Shown here piece after piece: positions 12,358-22,500 of a DNA stretch of 64,000 nucleotides; within the stretch, counting starts at the first letter, position 1, and each line of letters opens with the position of its first letter. Location of the stretch: positions 1-64,000 of the forward strand of contig JASAND010030764.1 of NCBI GenBank assembly GCA_030248195.1, given 5' to 3'. The DNA comes from Trissonchulus latispiculum (taxonomy: Eukaryota; Nematoda; Enoplea; Enoplida; Ironidae). The position numbers and the translations under genes were made by a program. The notes beneath the pieces were generated by a model. The model was not told where the DNA came from. It was given only the letters and a program-made list of their open reading frames with translations, and searched no databases.

Positions 12358-12540
12358 TTTGGAGCATTTAGGAGTGACTCAGAGTGACAAAGAGCACGTA
12401 GGAGTAATAAAGGAGCACATACGGAGCATACATGAGCAGTTGAGGAGCACATACGGAGCAATCTCGGAGCACACACATACAACAAAAGAGCACATAAGGA
12501 GTATTTCGGAGTAACTTACAGGAGCAACCATAAAAAGTAT
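12358..12540 (+). repeat. GGAGCA/GAGCACATA repeat patch
   Basis: Units such as GGAGCACATACGGAGCA recur every 10-20 bp. They are complementary to the TGCTCC minisatellite of the left half and so form part of the palindrome interior. Confidence 0.55.
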
Positions 12541-12619
12541 GTAACAGACTGAAGCAACACACATTTATGCAAACCAATAACACAGGTTACAGGTTACCTT
12601 TCGGTTTTGGTGGTTTCCA

Positions 12620-12780
12620 TCGTTGTGTGTTTGTTATATGTTGTGTGTGTGTTGTGTGTTTTGTGTGTTGAGAGTGTGTTTGTGTGGGTGTTTGTGTGTG
12701 TTGTATGTTTTGTGTGTTGAGTGTGTGTGCGTTTGTGTGTGAGTGTGTATGTTGTATGTTGTGTGTTTGTTTTTAGGTGG
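12620..12780 (+). repeat. GT-rich low-complexity tract
   Basis: TGTGTGTTTTGTGTGTTGAG-type units dominate. The right end is the complement of the AC-rich tract at 11520-11590. Confidence 0.7.
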
Positions 12781-13150
12781 TTTCCTGCTGGTGTTTGTTC
12801 CGGCGTCGTTGTGTGGTTAGTTACTGATTGGGTTGCTCTGTTACTCGATTTGAGCTTCTCAGGCTTAGTGCAGATTCACGTTGAGACAACTCATTTGGCA
12901 GGAAGAGTTACTCATAGCTCTATGTGGGTTACTTTCTTACGTAGGCGACGCTAAGAACAGTCTCAAATATTGGGTTGAATGAAATTGGGAACACTCTCTT
13001 CAGGACGGGAGAGGCACTCCCAACTCAGTTAAAGACAGGAGTATAACGTGGAATAAGTTAAGAAAAAGGTGAAACGGATTTTCGTAACTTCAAAAAGGTT
13101 TAAGAGTAGCTCCAAGCACGCAAGAGTTGGTTTGGAGTAGATCAGGAGCG
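12715..13150. repeat. Inner inverted repeat, right arm
   Basis: This is the mirror of 11160-11600. It ends at GGAGTAGATCAGGAGCG, directly before the truncated right-arm copy of the 183-codon ORF. Confidence 0.75.
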
Positions 13151-13158
13151 AGATCATT

Positions 13159-13635
13159 ATGGAAATTACATTGGCTATCCTTTTTCCCTGTGGAAATATT
13201 GCCCAGACAACCTTTCACCCACGAGCCCCGGTCCCTTTTAATTTCTTGAACCCTCAACAGCAAGCCCATTTCTATCTGGCGCAAGCAAATAATGGGCTCC
13301 CGTGGAAATTTCTCTCTTCCATGAAGGCGAAATGGGCGACTATGGACCAAATCTCTGCTATGATTCGCCAGTATTCGGTTGAAGTTGTATTTACAAAAGG
13401 GAACCATGAATCGATACAGCAGGCCTTCTTGCGGAACGACCTGAACATTGGCATCTATGACGCCGGTGAACATTTGGGATTTCCATCTTTTGCTGAAATG
13501 GGAGACGTGGAAGGTTTTCCGTGCTGCTCAGACCCCAAAGACATTACATCGAGATGCAAGCCTTCTTGCTCCCTACACCGAGCTGCACAGCTGGTGAAGA
13601 GATTTTCAAGTTCTGCGGCTAATTCTGCTGTTTGA
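13159..13635 (+). CDS. Conserved element ORF, right-arm copy (158 aa)
   Basis: This plus-strand ORF is the inverted duplicate of the ORF at 7783-8331. It starts at the internal Met-Glu-Ile-Thr-Leu and lacks the ~25-residue hydrophobic N-terminus of the left copy, because the sequence just upstream (13100-13150) belongs to a different repeat. Only a handful of residues differ (for example T/R after NIAQ, Q/K in AHFYLAQ, E/V in GDVEGF, D/V before PKD). The reading frame is undisturbed in both arms, which suggests either recent duplication, gene conversion between arms, or selection. Function uncertain, as for the other copy. Confidence 0.5.
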   Translation: MEITLAILFPCGNIAQTTFHPRAPVPFNFLNPQQQAHFYLAQANNGLPWKFLSSMKAKWATMDQISAMIRQYSVEVVFTKGNHESIQQAFLRNDLNIGIYDAGEHLGFPSFAEMGDVEGFPCCSDPKDITSRCKPSCSLHRAAQLVKRFSSSAANSAV

Positions 13636-14149
13636 CTCTTCAACAAAATCCGTATGTCAGTATTGCAAACAATTGCACTGTTTGAATGTTGTTGTACTTC
13701 AATACAGAATTGTTGGTTGTATAGTTGTGGACTTTGCACAATCATTTTACTACAATAATTAAACCATCTCTGTTTTCTGTCTAAAGTTGTAAGGCATAGA
13801 AACAAAAACAATAGACTCCGAAATTATCGTTGGAAATCATTGAGCAGGTGTTTTCTCAGCAGGAATCCTGACAGTTAGATTTCGTAATGGTCGTCAACAC
13901 TGTGTTAGTTTACACTGCTGTAGTGACAAGTTAGATTTTGCGTTAAGTGTATTTTTGGAGCGAGCTGCAACGATGACAATCGAAGCATCCTATATTTTAC
14001 AGCACTGTTGTCCTAGTTAATCTTATCTTCATAGATAACCATATTGCAAAGGAATAGATAGAATCTTAAGATTTTACACTAAGAGATGTTTGTGTATTAG
14101 GAAAAGAGCAATTGCATTTTGAGTAAAGCAAATTGGTCGCACAAATTAG

Positions 14150-14745
14150 GTACAGGTTGGAGCTTAGCTAATGTAAGAAAACTAAGCTCATATTTGAATT
14201 CTACATGGTCGAAAACCCTATAGGTCAGCTTTTCCCGTTAAGAATAACGAATTTGCAAATTTAAGCTTGGGTCAGCCGTGGTTCCGGTCTAGGGCTGGAT
14301 ACAGATTGGAGCTTAGCTAATCCAAGAAAACTAAGCTCATATTTGAATTTTACATGGTCGTAAACCCCCTAGATAAGTTTTTCCCGTTAAGAATAACGAA
14401 TTTTCAAATTTAAGCTTGGGTCAGCCGTGGTTCCGGTCTAGGGCTGGATAAAGATTGGAGCTTAGCTAATCCAAGAAAACTAAGCTCATATTTGAATTCT
14501 ACATGGTCGAAAACCCCCTAGATAAGTTTTTCCCGTTAAGAATAACGAATTTTCAAATTTAAGCTTGGGTCAGCCGTGGTTCCGGTCTAGGGCTGGATAC
14601 AGATTGCAGCTTAGCTAATCCAAGAAAACTAAGCTCATATTTGAATTCTACATGGTCGTAAACCCCCTAGATAAGTTTTTCCCGTTAAGAACAAACAATT
14701 TTCAAATTTAAGCTTGGGTCAGCCATGGTTCCGGTCTCCCTGAAG
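14150..14745 (-). repeat. ~146 bp tandem array, right arm, four copies
   Basis: This is the reverse complement of the 6519-7250 array, with four units rather than five. The arms therefore differ in copy number. Confidence 0.8.
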
Positions 14746-14754
14746 CTACAGCTG

Positions 14755-14960
14755 AGCCTCCTCCTCCAGAGCCGCTTGAGCCGCCGAGCCGCTCACTCCA
14801 CCTCCTCCACCCCCAGAGCCGCTTGAGCCGCTTCCATCACCACCTCCACCCCCAGAGCCGCTTGAGCCGCTGAGCCGCTCCCTCCACCTCTTCCACCCCC
14901 AGAGCCGCTTGAGCCGCTGAGCCGCTTGAGCCGCTCCCTCCACCTCCTCCACCCCCAGGC
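14755..14960 (-). repeat. Gly/Ser-type minisatellite, right arm
   Basis: Mirror copy of 6290-6500. Homology with the left arm continues a further ~40 bp (CTGGCCTATTACTACTG) and ends near 15001. Confidence 0.75.
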
Positions 14961-15001
14961 GCGACCTGTGGTGCTGACTGCTGGCCTATTACTACTGCCG
15001 T

Positions 15002-16005
15002 TTTCGATCTAATAAAATTAACAGCCCCTAGCCTACCCCAGCTTTTTAGCAAATATTAGGCTCTAATAGGGGCAAACTGTCTGTAGGTTTCGAGGACTTT
15101 GGCTTTCTGGTTAGTGTGCTAAGAAATAACCCTTATTTTTAGGCCTGAAAGGCTATCTAAGCGCAGTAAAAATGGGGTCAAAAAATTTTTTGCCTCCGAT
15201 TTCGCCGAAAAGGCGGTTATAGGGTTATTTGACAAGCTGAATCCGAATATGAAATCCGTTTTTCGATATGACGCTTCCTTCGTTCAGTATGCGCTTACAA
15301 CTGTCTTAGAGCTTTTTGGAGCGATAGCCACCCATACTTCGAGAAATCAATCTTGCATTTCTAAACACTGGAGCGAGGTTTAGTGACATAGCTTTCGGCA
15401 CATCTTGGTGCACTCACTGGCCTGTAATGCGCAAAGTTTCAGCCGATTCTGCCACAGTAATTTGGAGTAATTGGCTCACATCTTCGAAATGGCACCAAAT
15501 TACAGCGACAATATCGATAATGTAATCTAGCACTGATTAATGAAATCGTCATTTTTACATAAGTTAAGACAGACACTTGGAGTATTAATTGGAGCAAAGT
15601 TGGGTTCATTTGGTAAACCACAGCTCATTAGACGTTAGTTAGCCTCCACCCGTATAGACCTACAACACCCAACTTTTCGCACTTTTATTGTATCTCACAG
15701 AAAAGTATACATTGATCTAAGGCTTATTTTACACGATATCAAAGCGCTATATGTCAGAACTATTTCTGGAAAATTTGGATACCGTACCTCGCCGATAGCG
15801 ATCAGGGCGAGGCAAAGTTTGTGTACGTGCCATGTCGAGCTTTGCACCGACAACACCAACTTCTGATGGCTCCACAGGACGCTATGCTGCATGGAATTCT
15901 TTCAAACTTTAAACTATTTTACACCAAACCTAATACTATTATGTGGCAAAAGACTAGCCTAACTTTTCCAACATCGAAATTTTAGTGAAATTCGTAGCCC
16001 CCCCT
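15002..16005. other. Interval without a recognisable gene
   Basis: AT-rich single-copy sequence. The open frames of 60-65 codons on the minus strand have no family resemblance. Confidence 0.4.
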
Positions 16006-16009
16006 TTAA

Positions 16010-17233
16010 GGTGCTGGTATCGTTTACCTTATTTTGAAGGCTAACTTTATAGCAAATGATCCCAATGACCTGAAATATCGCTTAACGACCTTACTAGTGT
16101 TCCCAATCGTGCTGATAAAACTTTTAATCGTGTATGAAAAAATTTTATTTTGACCAAAATTCCACATATATTTGACAAAAAATTGTTATGCAGAGTTTTT
16201 CAATTTTAACTGGTTTTCGAATTTTTTAGTAATTATTAATATAAATAGGCACAACCCAGACTAGAAACTGCAAAAAATAAAAAATTTTAAGTCCTTGACA
16301 TTTAAGCTCGAACCAGACTACTTTCGGTGAGCGGACAGCCTGCAGATATATCTACTGCTACGAAAAATCGAGATTTACCAGAAAATGCCATTTCTTTCTT
16401 TTAATGTCACTTATTCATGCATATTTAATGACTGTGGATATCTGGCAACTTAAAGTAATCCATAATAGCAGTGTTCAGACATATTCTAGGCGTGAAGAGT
16501 GCCGGGGGAGTAAAATTACGAAAGGGGGGAGTACAAATAAAACAACGTTATTCGTCCCAACCGCAATTTCCAAAGCGTCTGTAAACACATACGGAAATAA
16601 ATATCTCCGCCCCACCCGTTTTCGTCCTCCCCCAACCAGTTTGTTTCATTATTTTACGATAATAAAATCAACAATTCTTTTTGGTCACTGCAGCGCCCTT
16701 GTAATGGCAAGCCAGCAGTTAGCTAAGAACCAATTACGTTGATCGTTAAATACTGAAGCAATTTTATGTTTTAAACAAGGTTTTCTCATACTTCGAGTAA
16801 TATTGTATTTTCTAATTTGGCCTACGAATTGACCAAAACCTACTGCAGGGTCATTTTTACTAGTTTTCCGTTTGAGTCAAGAACAACTGAGATATTGCTT
16901 GTTGAATTTTGAAAAAAGGCATCAATGTGCGTTTTTATTAGTTTTCTCTCGACGTGCTAAACAGTAACTAAAATTCTGAAAAATGACCCTCGGCAAGATA
17001 TTCCTGTCTCCTCATATGGAATTTCAGCTCTCTAACGTAATTTAATTGAAAGTTATCCTTGTTCAAAATTTTAAGTTAATTTTTTCAAATTGTGTGTTAC
17101 CGCCCAACAATGAAAGCTACATTTTCTGGGAATATGCAAGTTTTTGGTTATTTAATGCTTTAAAGAGGTCAAATATAAAGGTTGCCATTACAAATTTTCA
17201 GTCTACACTGGTGCGGTAAACGATACCACCACC
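16010..17233. mobile_element. TTAA-flanked non-autonomous DNA transposon, copy A
   Basis: The ends GGTGCTGGTATCGTTTACC and GGTAAACGATACCACCACC are inverted repeats, and each is flanked by TTAA (16006-16009 and 17234-17237). This matches the TTAA target choice of piggyBac and Kolobok superfamilies. No transposase is readable inside. The 112-codon ORF at 16404-16742 lies within the element and looks spurious. Confidence 0.8.
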
Positions 17234-17753
17234 TTAAGCAGAGTTAAAACACAAGGGAAGGTTCAATTAATGGTCTCATTGAAATTTGACAAGTCTGACG
17301 TTTGTTAACTCATTTTTCCCGTGACCGATGTTTTATTATTTGATTATCAAGTATTTTATTAACAATTTTTGATAACTACGTACATCTGTTTTTATTCTTC
17401 ATTTAAATTAGTTTCACTGCTGCAATCAGAATATTTTTGGACCTTGATTCGGTTGTATAAGTAATGCACCGACAGTTTAAACGATTCCATTGTATAAAAA
17501 CACCGTGTTTTGGCAATCTTTTCAGCAGATAAGCAGTCAGAAATGTAGTTAGCCAACATAACCAATTAGCAACTTTCTTGATATGTGGTTATCTGACGTA
17601 GCCAATCAGTAACTTGTACACTGGATCTCATTGGCTACTGCATACTGTGCTTTATTTTCATTGGTAGTTTTAAAACATACTGAGAACATTCTTGAAATTT
17701 TAAGGCTCCGTCTAGTTAACGGAAGCAGAAACGGAAAAAGTGTTTAACAACAG

Positions 17754-18660
17754 GGCTTCTGTGCCTCTCGTGGGGACCCAACAAAATTTAATCCTTAATG
17801 ACTTTTCTTCCAACGTTAAGTGGCTCCCTGCTGAGTTGAGTTGGACTCACTTAACAATAGAGAAGGTCAATTCAAGGTCAAATTGAACTCTTGACTATTT
17901 AGGTCCCCACACTAGCACAAATGTTACCGTAATCTAAAGATAAAGTTTATTCATTATCTAATATATATATCTAATCTAATCTATTCCAAGAAGAATAATT
18001 CTTAATAGTTTCCTTGCATTGACTGCTAAAGTTTTTAAACAATTAGATAAAAGTAGAGGAAACACGAAAAACTTTAATTTTCATGACTTTATCTTAAAAC
18101 ACTTTTATTCAAGAAAAATCATTTATATACGAGCGCGGTTTTATAGCAACTAAAAAGGGTACCCAGATATTTGATAGAGGTATCGAATGATATAACTAAT
18201 GTCTCTCGAAAAATTTACTTCAGTCTGCCAAAAATGAGAGAAATTGCACTTCAAAATCCGTTAAATTTTTTTGGAAATCCAAATTAGTTTTATTGTATTC
18301 ATTAAAAATTGAAAATGTTAAGCTCCATTTCGATATAAAGATGGCTTCTTAACTCTAAATAATGAATAGGCAATCATGCTTTAAAATTGATGTCTGCAAA
18401 AATGATCACCATCTTAAAAACTTTCGCAGTCAATAGGTAACTTATCAGGAATTATTCTTCACTAACTAGCATTAACATCATCTGTATATTTATTACGGTA
18501 ACATTTGTGCTAGTGTGGGGACCTAAATAGTCAGAGTTCAATTTGATTTGGAATTGACCTTGTCTGTTGTTAAGTGAACGCAGCAGGGAGCCACTTAACG
18601 TTGGAAGAAAAGTCATTAAGGATTAAATTTTGTTGGGTCCCCACGAGAGGCACAGAAGCC
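17754..18660. mobile_element. Non-autonomous element with 8 bp target duplication (hAT-like)
   Basis: Ends GGCTTCTGTGCCTCTCGTGG and its reverse complement extend into ~180 bp inverted arms that run to the ATTACGGTAACATTTGTGC block. The flanks are a perfect direct repeat AACAACAG at 17746-17753 and 18661-18668. An 8 bp duplication is typical of hAT and P elements. The internal ~540 bp is AT-rich and non-coding. Confidence 0.85.
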
Positions 18661-19124
18661 AACAACAGAAAATAAAATCAAATCAATGTCTAAAAACTGG
18701 AAGCAACAGCCTAATAAACTCATTATCTAGTGAATTCATTGCTATAAATCTCGGCAGCCTACACACTTTACAACGTTTTTGAATGGTTGCCTTCGAATCG
18801 AACATATTTTTACTCAATAAAAAATTCATCATTTTTAAAATGTTAAAAACAGTTTACCATGAAGGGACCATTCAGAGAACCGAACAGGGTTTATACTACC
18901 ATTTTGTTGAAACGTTGAATGCAGGTTTTGTCAAGAAAAAAATTGGAAATCTCCAGATTTAAACCTATTAGACTAAATATATTATTTTTCCTCAAATTTC
19001 TTCAAAAATGGATTTAATTTAGGAGTATTTACAAAAGTTTACATATGACAATGACAATGTTTGTTTACTACTATAATGATTCTATATTGTTGTAGTCAGG
19101 ATATTTATATAAATCTACTTCAGC

Positions 19125-19390
19125 GTGGCTAGTTCCTTTTTCAAGGAAGCCGGAGTAGAGTAGAGTAGAGTAGAGTTAAAATTAACCCTTTTCATGAATG
19201 CATAGAGTTAATTTTAACTCTGCCGTTTTTAACTCCCTTTAACCCTGCTGTTTTTATAACCCTGCAGGGTGAAAGGTAGTTAAAACACGCAGAGTTAAAA
19301 TTAACTCCACGGTTTCATGAAAAGAGTTAAAAGGGTTAATTTTAACTCTACTATACTCTACTCTACTCCACCCTTTCTTGAAAAGGCCCG
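19125..19390. mobile_element. GAGTTAA-palindrome MITE, copy 2
   Basis: It runs from CCTTTTTCAAGGAAGCCGG through GAGTAGAGTAGAGTTAAAATTAA to a right end TTTCTTGAAAAGGCCC. It is shorter than the 26386-26903 copy and ends about 150 bp upstream of the big exon. Confidence 0.7.
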
Positions 19391-19529
19391 AGGTTTTAAG
19401 AATTTCCCACAAAAACTTAAGATAGTATTAAATTTGACTACATAGATCAGTAGACAGTTTTTAATCCGTGTAAAGATATTGAATTTAAAAGCAAACTGGA
19501 ACGGCAAAGCATCATTTTAAACCATTTTG

Positions 19530-19544
19530 CACACTTCTTTTCAG
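19530..19544 (+). promoter_or_regulatory. Splice acceptor of the giant exon
   Basis: A CACACTTCTTTTCAG tract (pyrimidine-rich followed by AG at 19543-19544) immediately precedes the first convincing coding residues. The codon-preferred frame has no ATG near this point, so the protein must start in an upstream exon that I could not locate. Confidence 0.7.
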
Positions 19545-22500
19545 ACTCTAGTCAACGTCTACTACGAATTGTCCTTTCGTCGAGACTCCGTGAAGGGAGG
19601 AAACTGCGATTCCAGTACCATCGCTGAGCACACTCCTCTTCCTGCCGGAGAACTGTGGTGCATCAGAGGATGCAACGAAAAATTAGCTGATCTCACCTAC
19701 AACTGTACTGACTCCAGCGCTTCGGTATACTGGTCTTACGGTAACGGGAGCGCTGTGATTGCGGTGCCGACGTCCGCCAAGGTCTTGGCAATCAAAGGCA
19801 ACTCGTGGATTCACACTGACGAGACTTACCCGTTAACTACTACTATCCTTCCGAATAGTAACCGGCCCTCCATAACCTTCCTTCCCTTACTTAACTTACT
19901 CCAGGGCTGTGAGTCCATTGTCCAGGTGAGCGCTTACGCACCAGGGTGGGGAGACGTGACCGATTGCCGGTGGCCTACAAGCGAAGACGGATGTGAGACA
20001 GGAGAGAACTGTGACCAGATCTTAAATCAAATGAATGCCCGGTTGAATAAGACTACTTGTATGATTACTCTGAAGCCTGAACACGTCGGAACCTTTCCCG
20101 TCTGGATTGTGGTGAACACGACCAGTGGATGGGGTGAAGCTGGTTATAACACGTCCGTTCACTTTACACTAAGTGTGGAGAAGCGGGAGCCAGGAATGCC
20201 TTGTGAGGTGGATGTCCAGTTTACAGATACTCTAGACCAGTGCACCAAGCATTACGGCCGGATCGAAAGCAAGATTGGAGCGAGTGGGGGTGGCGCCGAA
20301 GGCGGCGAAATTGTCCAAATCTTGGCCGAATTTCAAGCATCACAAGGAGGTTTAAGCATCGGTAAAGTGGAATCTACGGGGAACACTTATTCAGCGTCCT
20401 TTCTTATGGATAGATCCTGGTATGCCGAAATGTTACCCTGGGATGAAACACAGGAAGATACCATCTGTTTCAGAGCACTAAACAAACGCGGTCAGACAAG
20501 TCAAAAAGTGTGCTACCTTTTCCGAATTTCCAGAGGTTACGATGTCAGTATTGTTGGCTACCAACCAAACGACACCTATATTGACAATGCGGCAAACGAA
20601 GAGTGGAAAGTAATATTCAAGGAGAAAATTCAAATTCCTACAACCGTTTTGAAAAACTTTCAATTTAGAAATGCCTCAGACAATTCAATTTTGGTGAATG
20701 TGAGCAACCAAGAATTTCAGCTCTGCTGTGACGGCTACGGGGTCCATTATCAAGACGCTACTTTGAGGCTGCCTGACAACACTAACATTACAATTTCCAT
20801 TGAAAATGGTTTCGTTGAGCCGATAGAGCCTTGCTATAGTCCTGGACAACAATCCTCAACAATAGGGCACCTACTCAATTCCTACATTTTTGAGACGCAT
20901 GACTCCATCCCTCCAAACCTAACACTGGTGGGCCAACCCCCGAAAATTACCAACGGCACTCAGAATATCACCTGGACTGCCTCAGAACCAGTCAACACCA
21001 CCTGTTTCCTTTTCTACCAAGGTTCTAACAGAACCCAGCCTTGTAACTCAAGTAGAAACGGATTCTGGGCCGAATCTGTAACTGGACATGGTTTCTACCG
21101 GCTGACAATCGTAGCCAAGGACAAAGGCGACAACCAGGCTTGGTTGGACCATGAATGGGAAGTGGACCAGAGACCGCCAGTTTTCTCACCCAATATGGAT
21201 TTGTACGGTTTGGGCAACCGGAGTCTGTTCTACGATGCCAACAGAGTGACGCTGTGGAATTTTGACCGATTTGACTTTGAAGTCAAATGCGATGAAGACT
21301 GCGTGGTCAATGCGAGCATTTATGTCGTCGAAGATTTTGAAGAGGAGACCCTAGCAGGGTTGAAACCGATGCATCAAGTCCGATACAACTTTGACATTGG
21401 AAGTTATGAACTAATGGAAGGAGGGGGTGACTTTAAGCCAAATCGAAAGCATGTACTGGTTATTAATGCCAGGGACTGGTTTGGAAATACTGCTGTTGCT
21501 CAGTATTACAAATTCCAACAAGATAATGAGCCTCCTGTATTTCAAAATCCCGCTGAAACTTCAATCGCTTGCGATACAGTGAACGGTAACCCACCTATCA
21601 CGCTAACCGACAACTACAGTCCTCCAGATAGAATTATGCTCGAAACCTATTATCACCAATCCAAATCCTGCTTCAACGAGACCAAGTGGAAAGTCACCGA
21701 TGAAGCTGGGAATACTGCTGACCAGATCCAAAAAATCAATCTACTTTTTACTCCCCAAATAGTTCTATTGAGTACTGTCAATGTGGTGTGCGACCCCTTG
21801 AAGGGTACTCCACAGATCCCCTCCAACAGTGCATCAGCACCTGACCCCTGTAAACGCGGCTTAGTGCTGACCTACACTGACTCTGTCGAGGCTCCACCTT
21901 GTCCTGGTCGATTTGTGCGCACTTGGTCAGTTACCGATCCTTGCAACAACACTGGAAGCCCCGTCACCGCCAACCAGACGTTCATTTTGCGCAACATTTG
22001 CGCTGCCGATGCTTGTGGGAGTGCGCTGAATCCGCCGCACGGCGTTTGCGTTTCTGGCACTTGCAACTGTTTCAGTCGCTACAGCGGGCCCAACTGTTCG
22101 GTTGAACTCCGCTTCCCCGAAGTAGTGATTAACGAAGTTGACTTGAACATTGAGGAAGGTGCAGAATTAGTAATCCAATTTAGCATTCAAAACGACGCTG
22201 ATCCGCTTACTTTGGAGACTGAAGGGATGCCTAGATATATGAAGCTAGATCGAGTCAAGAGAGAACTTCAGTGGAATTTTGCTATAGCGGGGCAATACAA
22301 TCCCAAGCTGTTGGTATCTAATACTGTCGGTTCTACAGAAAAGATACTTGATATAGTGGTGAAGCCTGGTTATTCTGTAAAGGCAGAGTCAAGTTCGCCC
22401 ACAAAAACCCATAAACCAGTTCAGATTTTAATTAGCGGCTCAGTTCAGTTGAAACCGGGGAATAAAGTTGACGCTAAGCTAAACAGTGTGCTCCCTGTCA

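Larger units (their letters stand above)
6255..15001. mobile_element. Large palindromic element with ~2 kb inverted arms
   Basis: The sequence 6255-8290 returns as the reverse complement at 13159-15001. It carries the same content in mirrored order: a Gly/Ser-coding minisatellite, a ~146 bp tandem array, a unique ~550 bp stretch, and an ORF. A second inverted pair (about 11160-11600 with 12715-13150) lies inside, and a C2H2 ORF occupies the centre on the minus strand. Arms of this length with ORFs inside suggest a large DNA transposon (Polinton/Maverick-like) or two copies fused head to head. I see no polymerase or integrase inside, so it is at best a non-autonomous derivative. Target duplications were not found. 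Confidence 0.6.
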
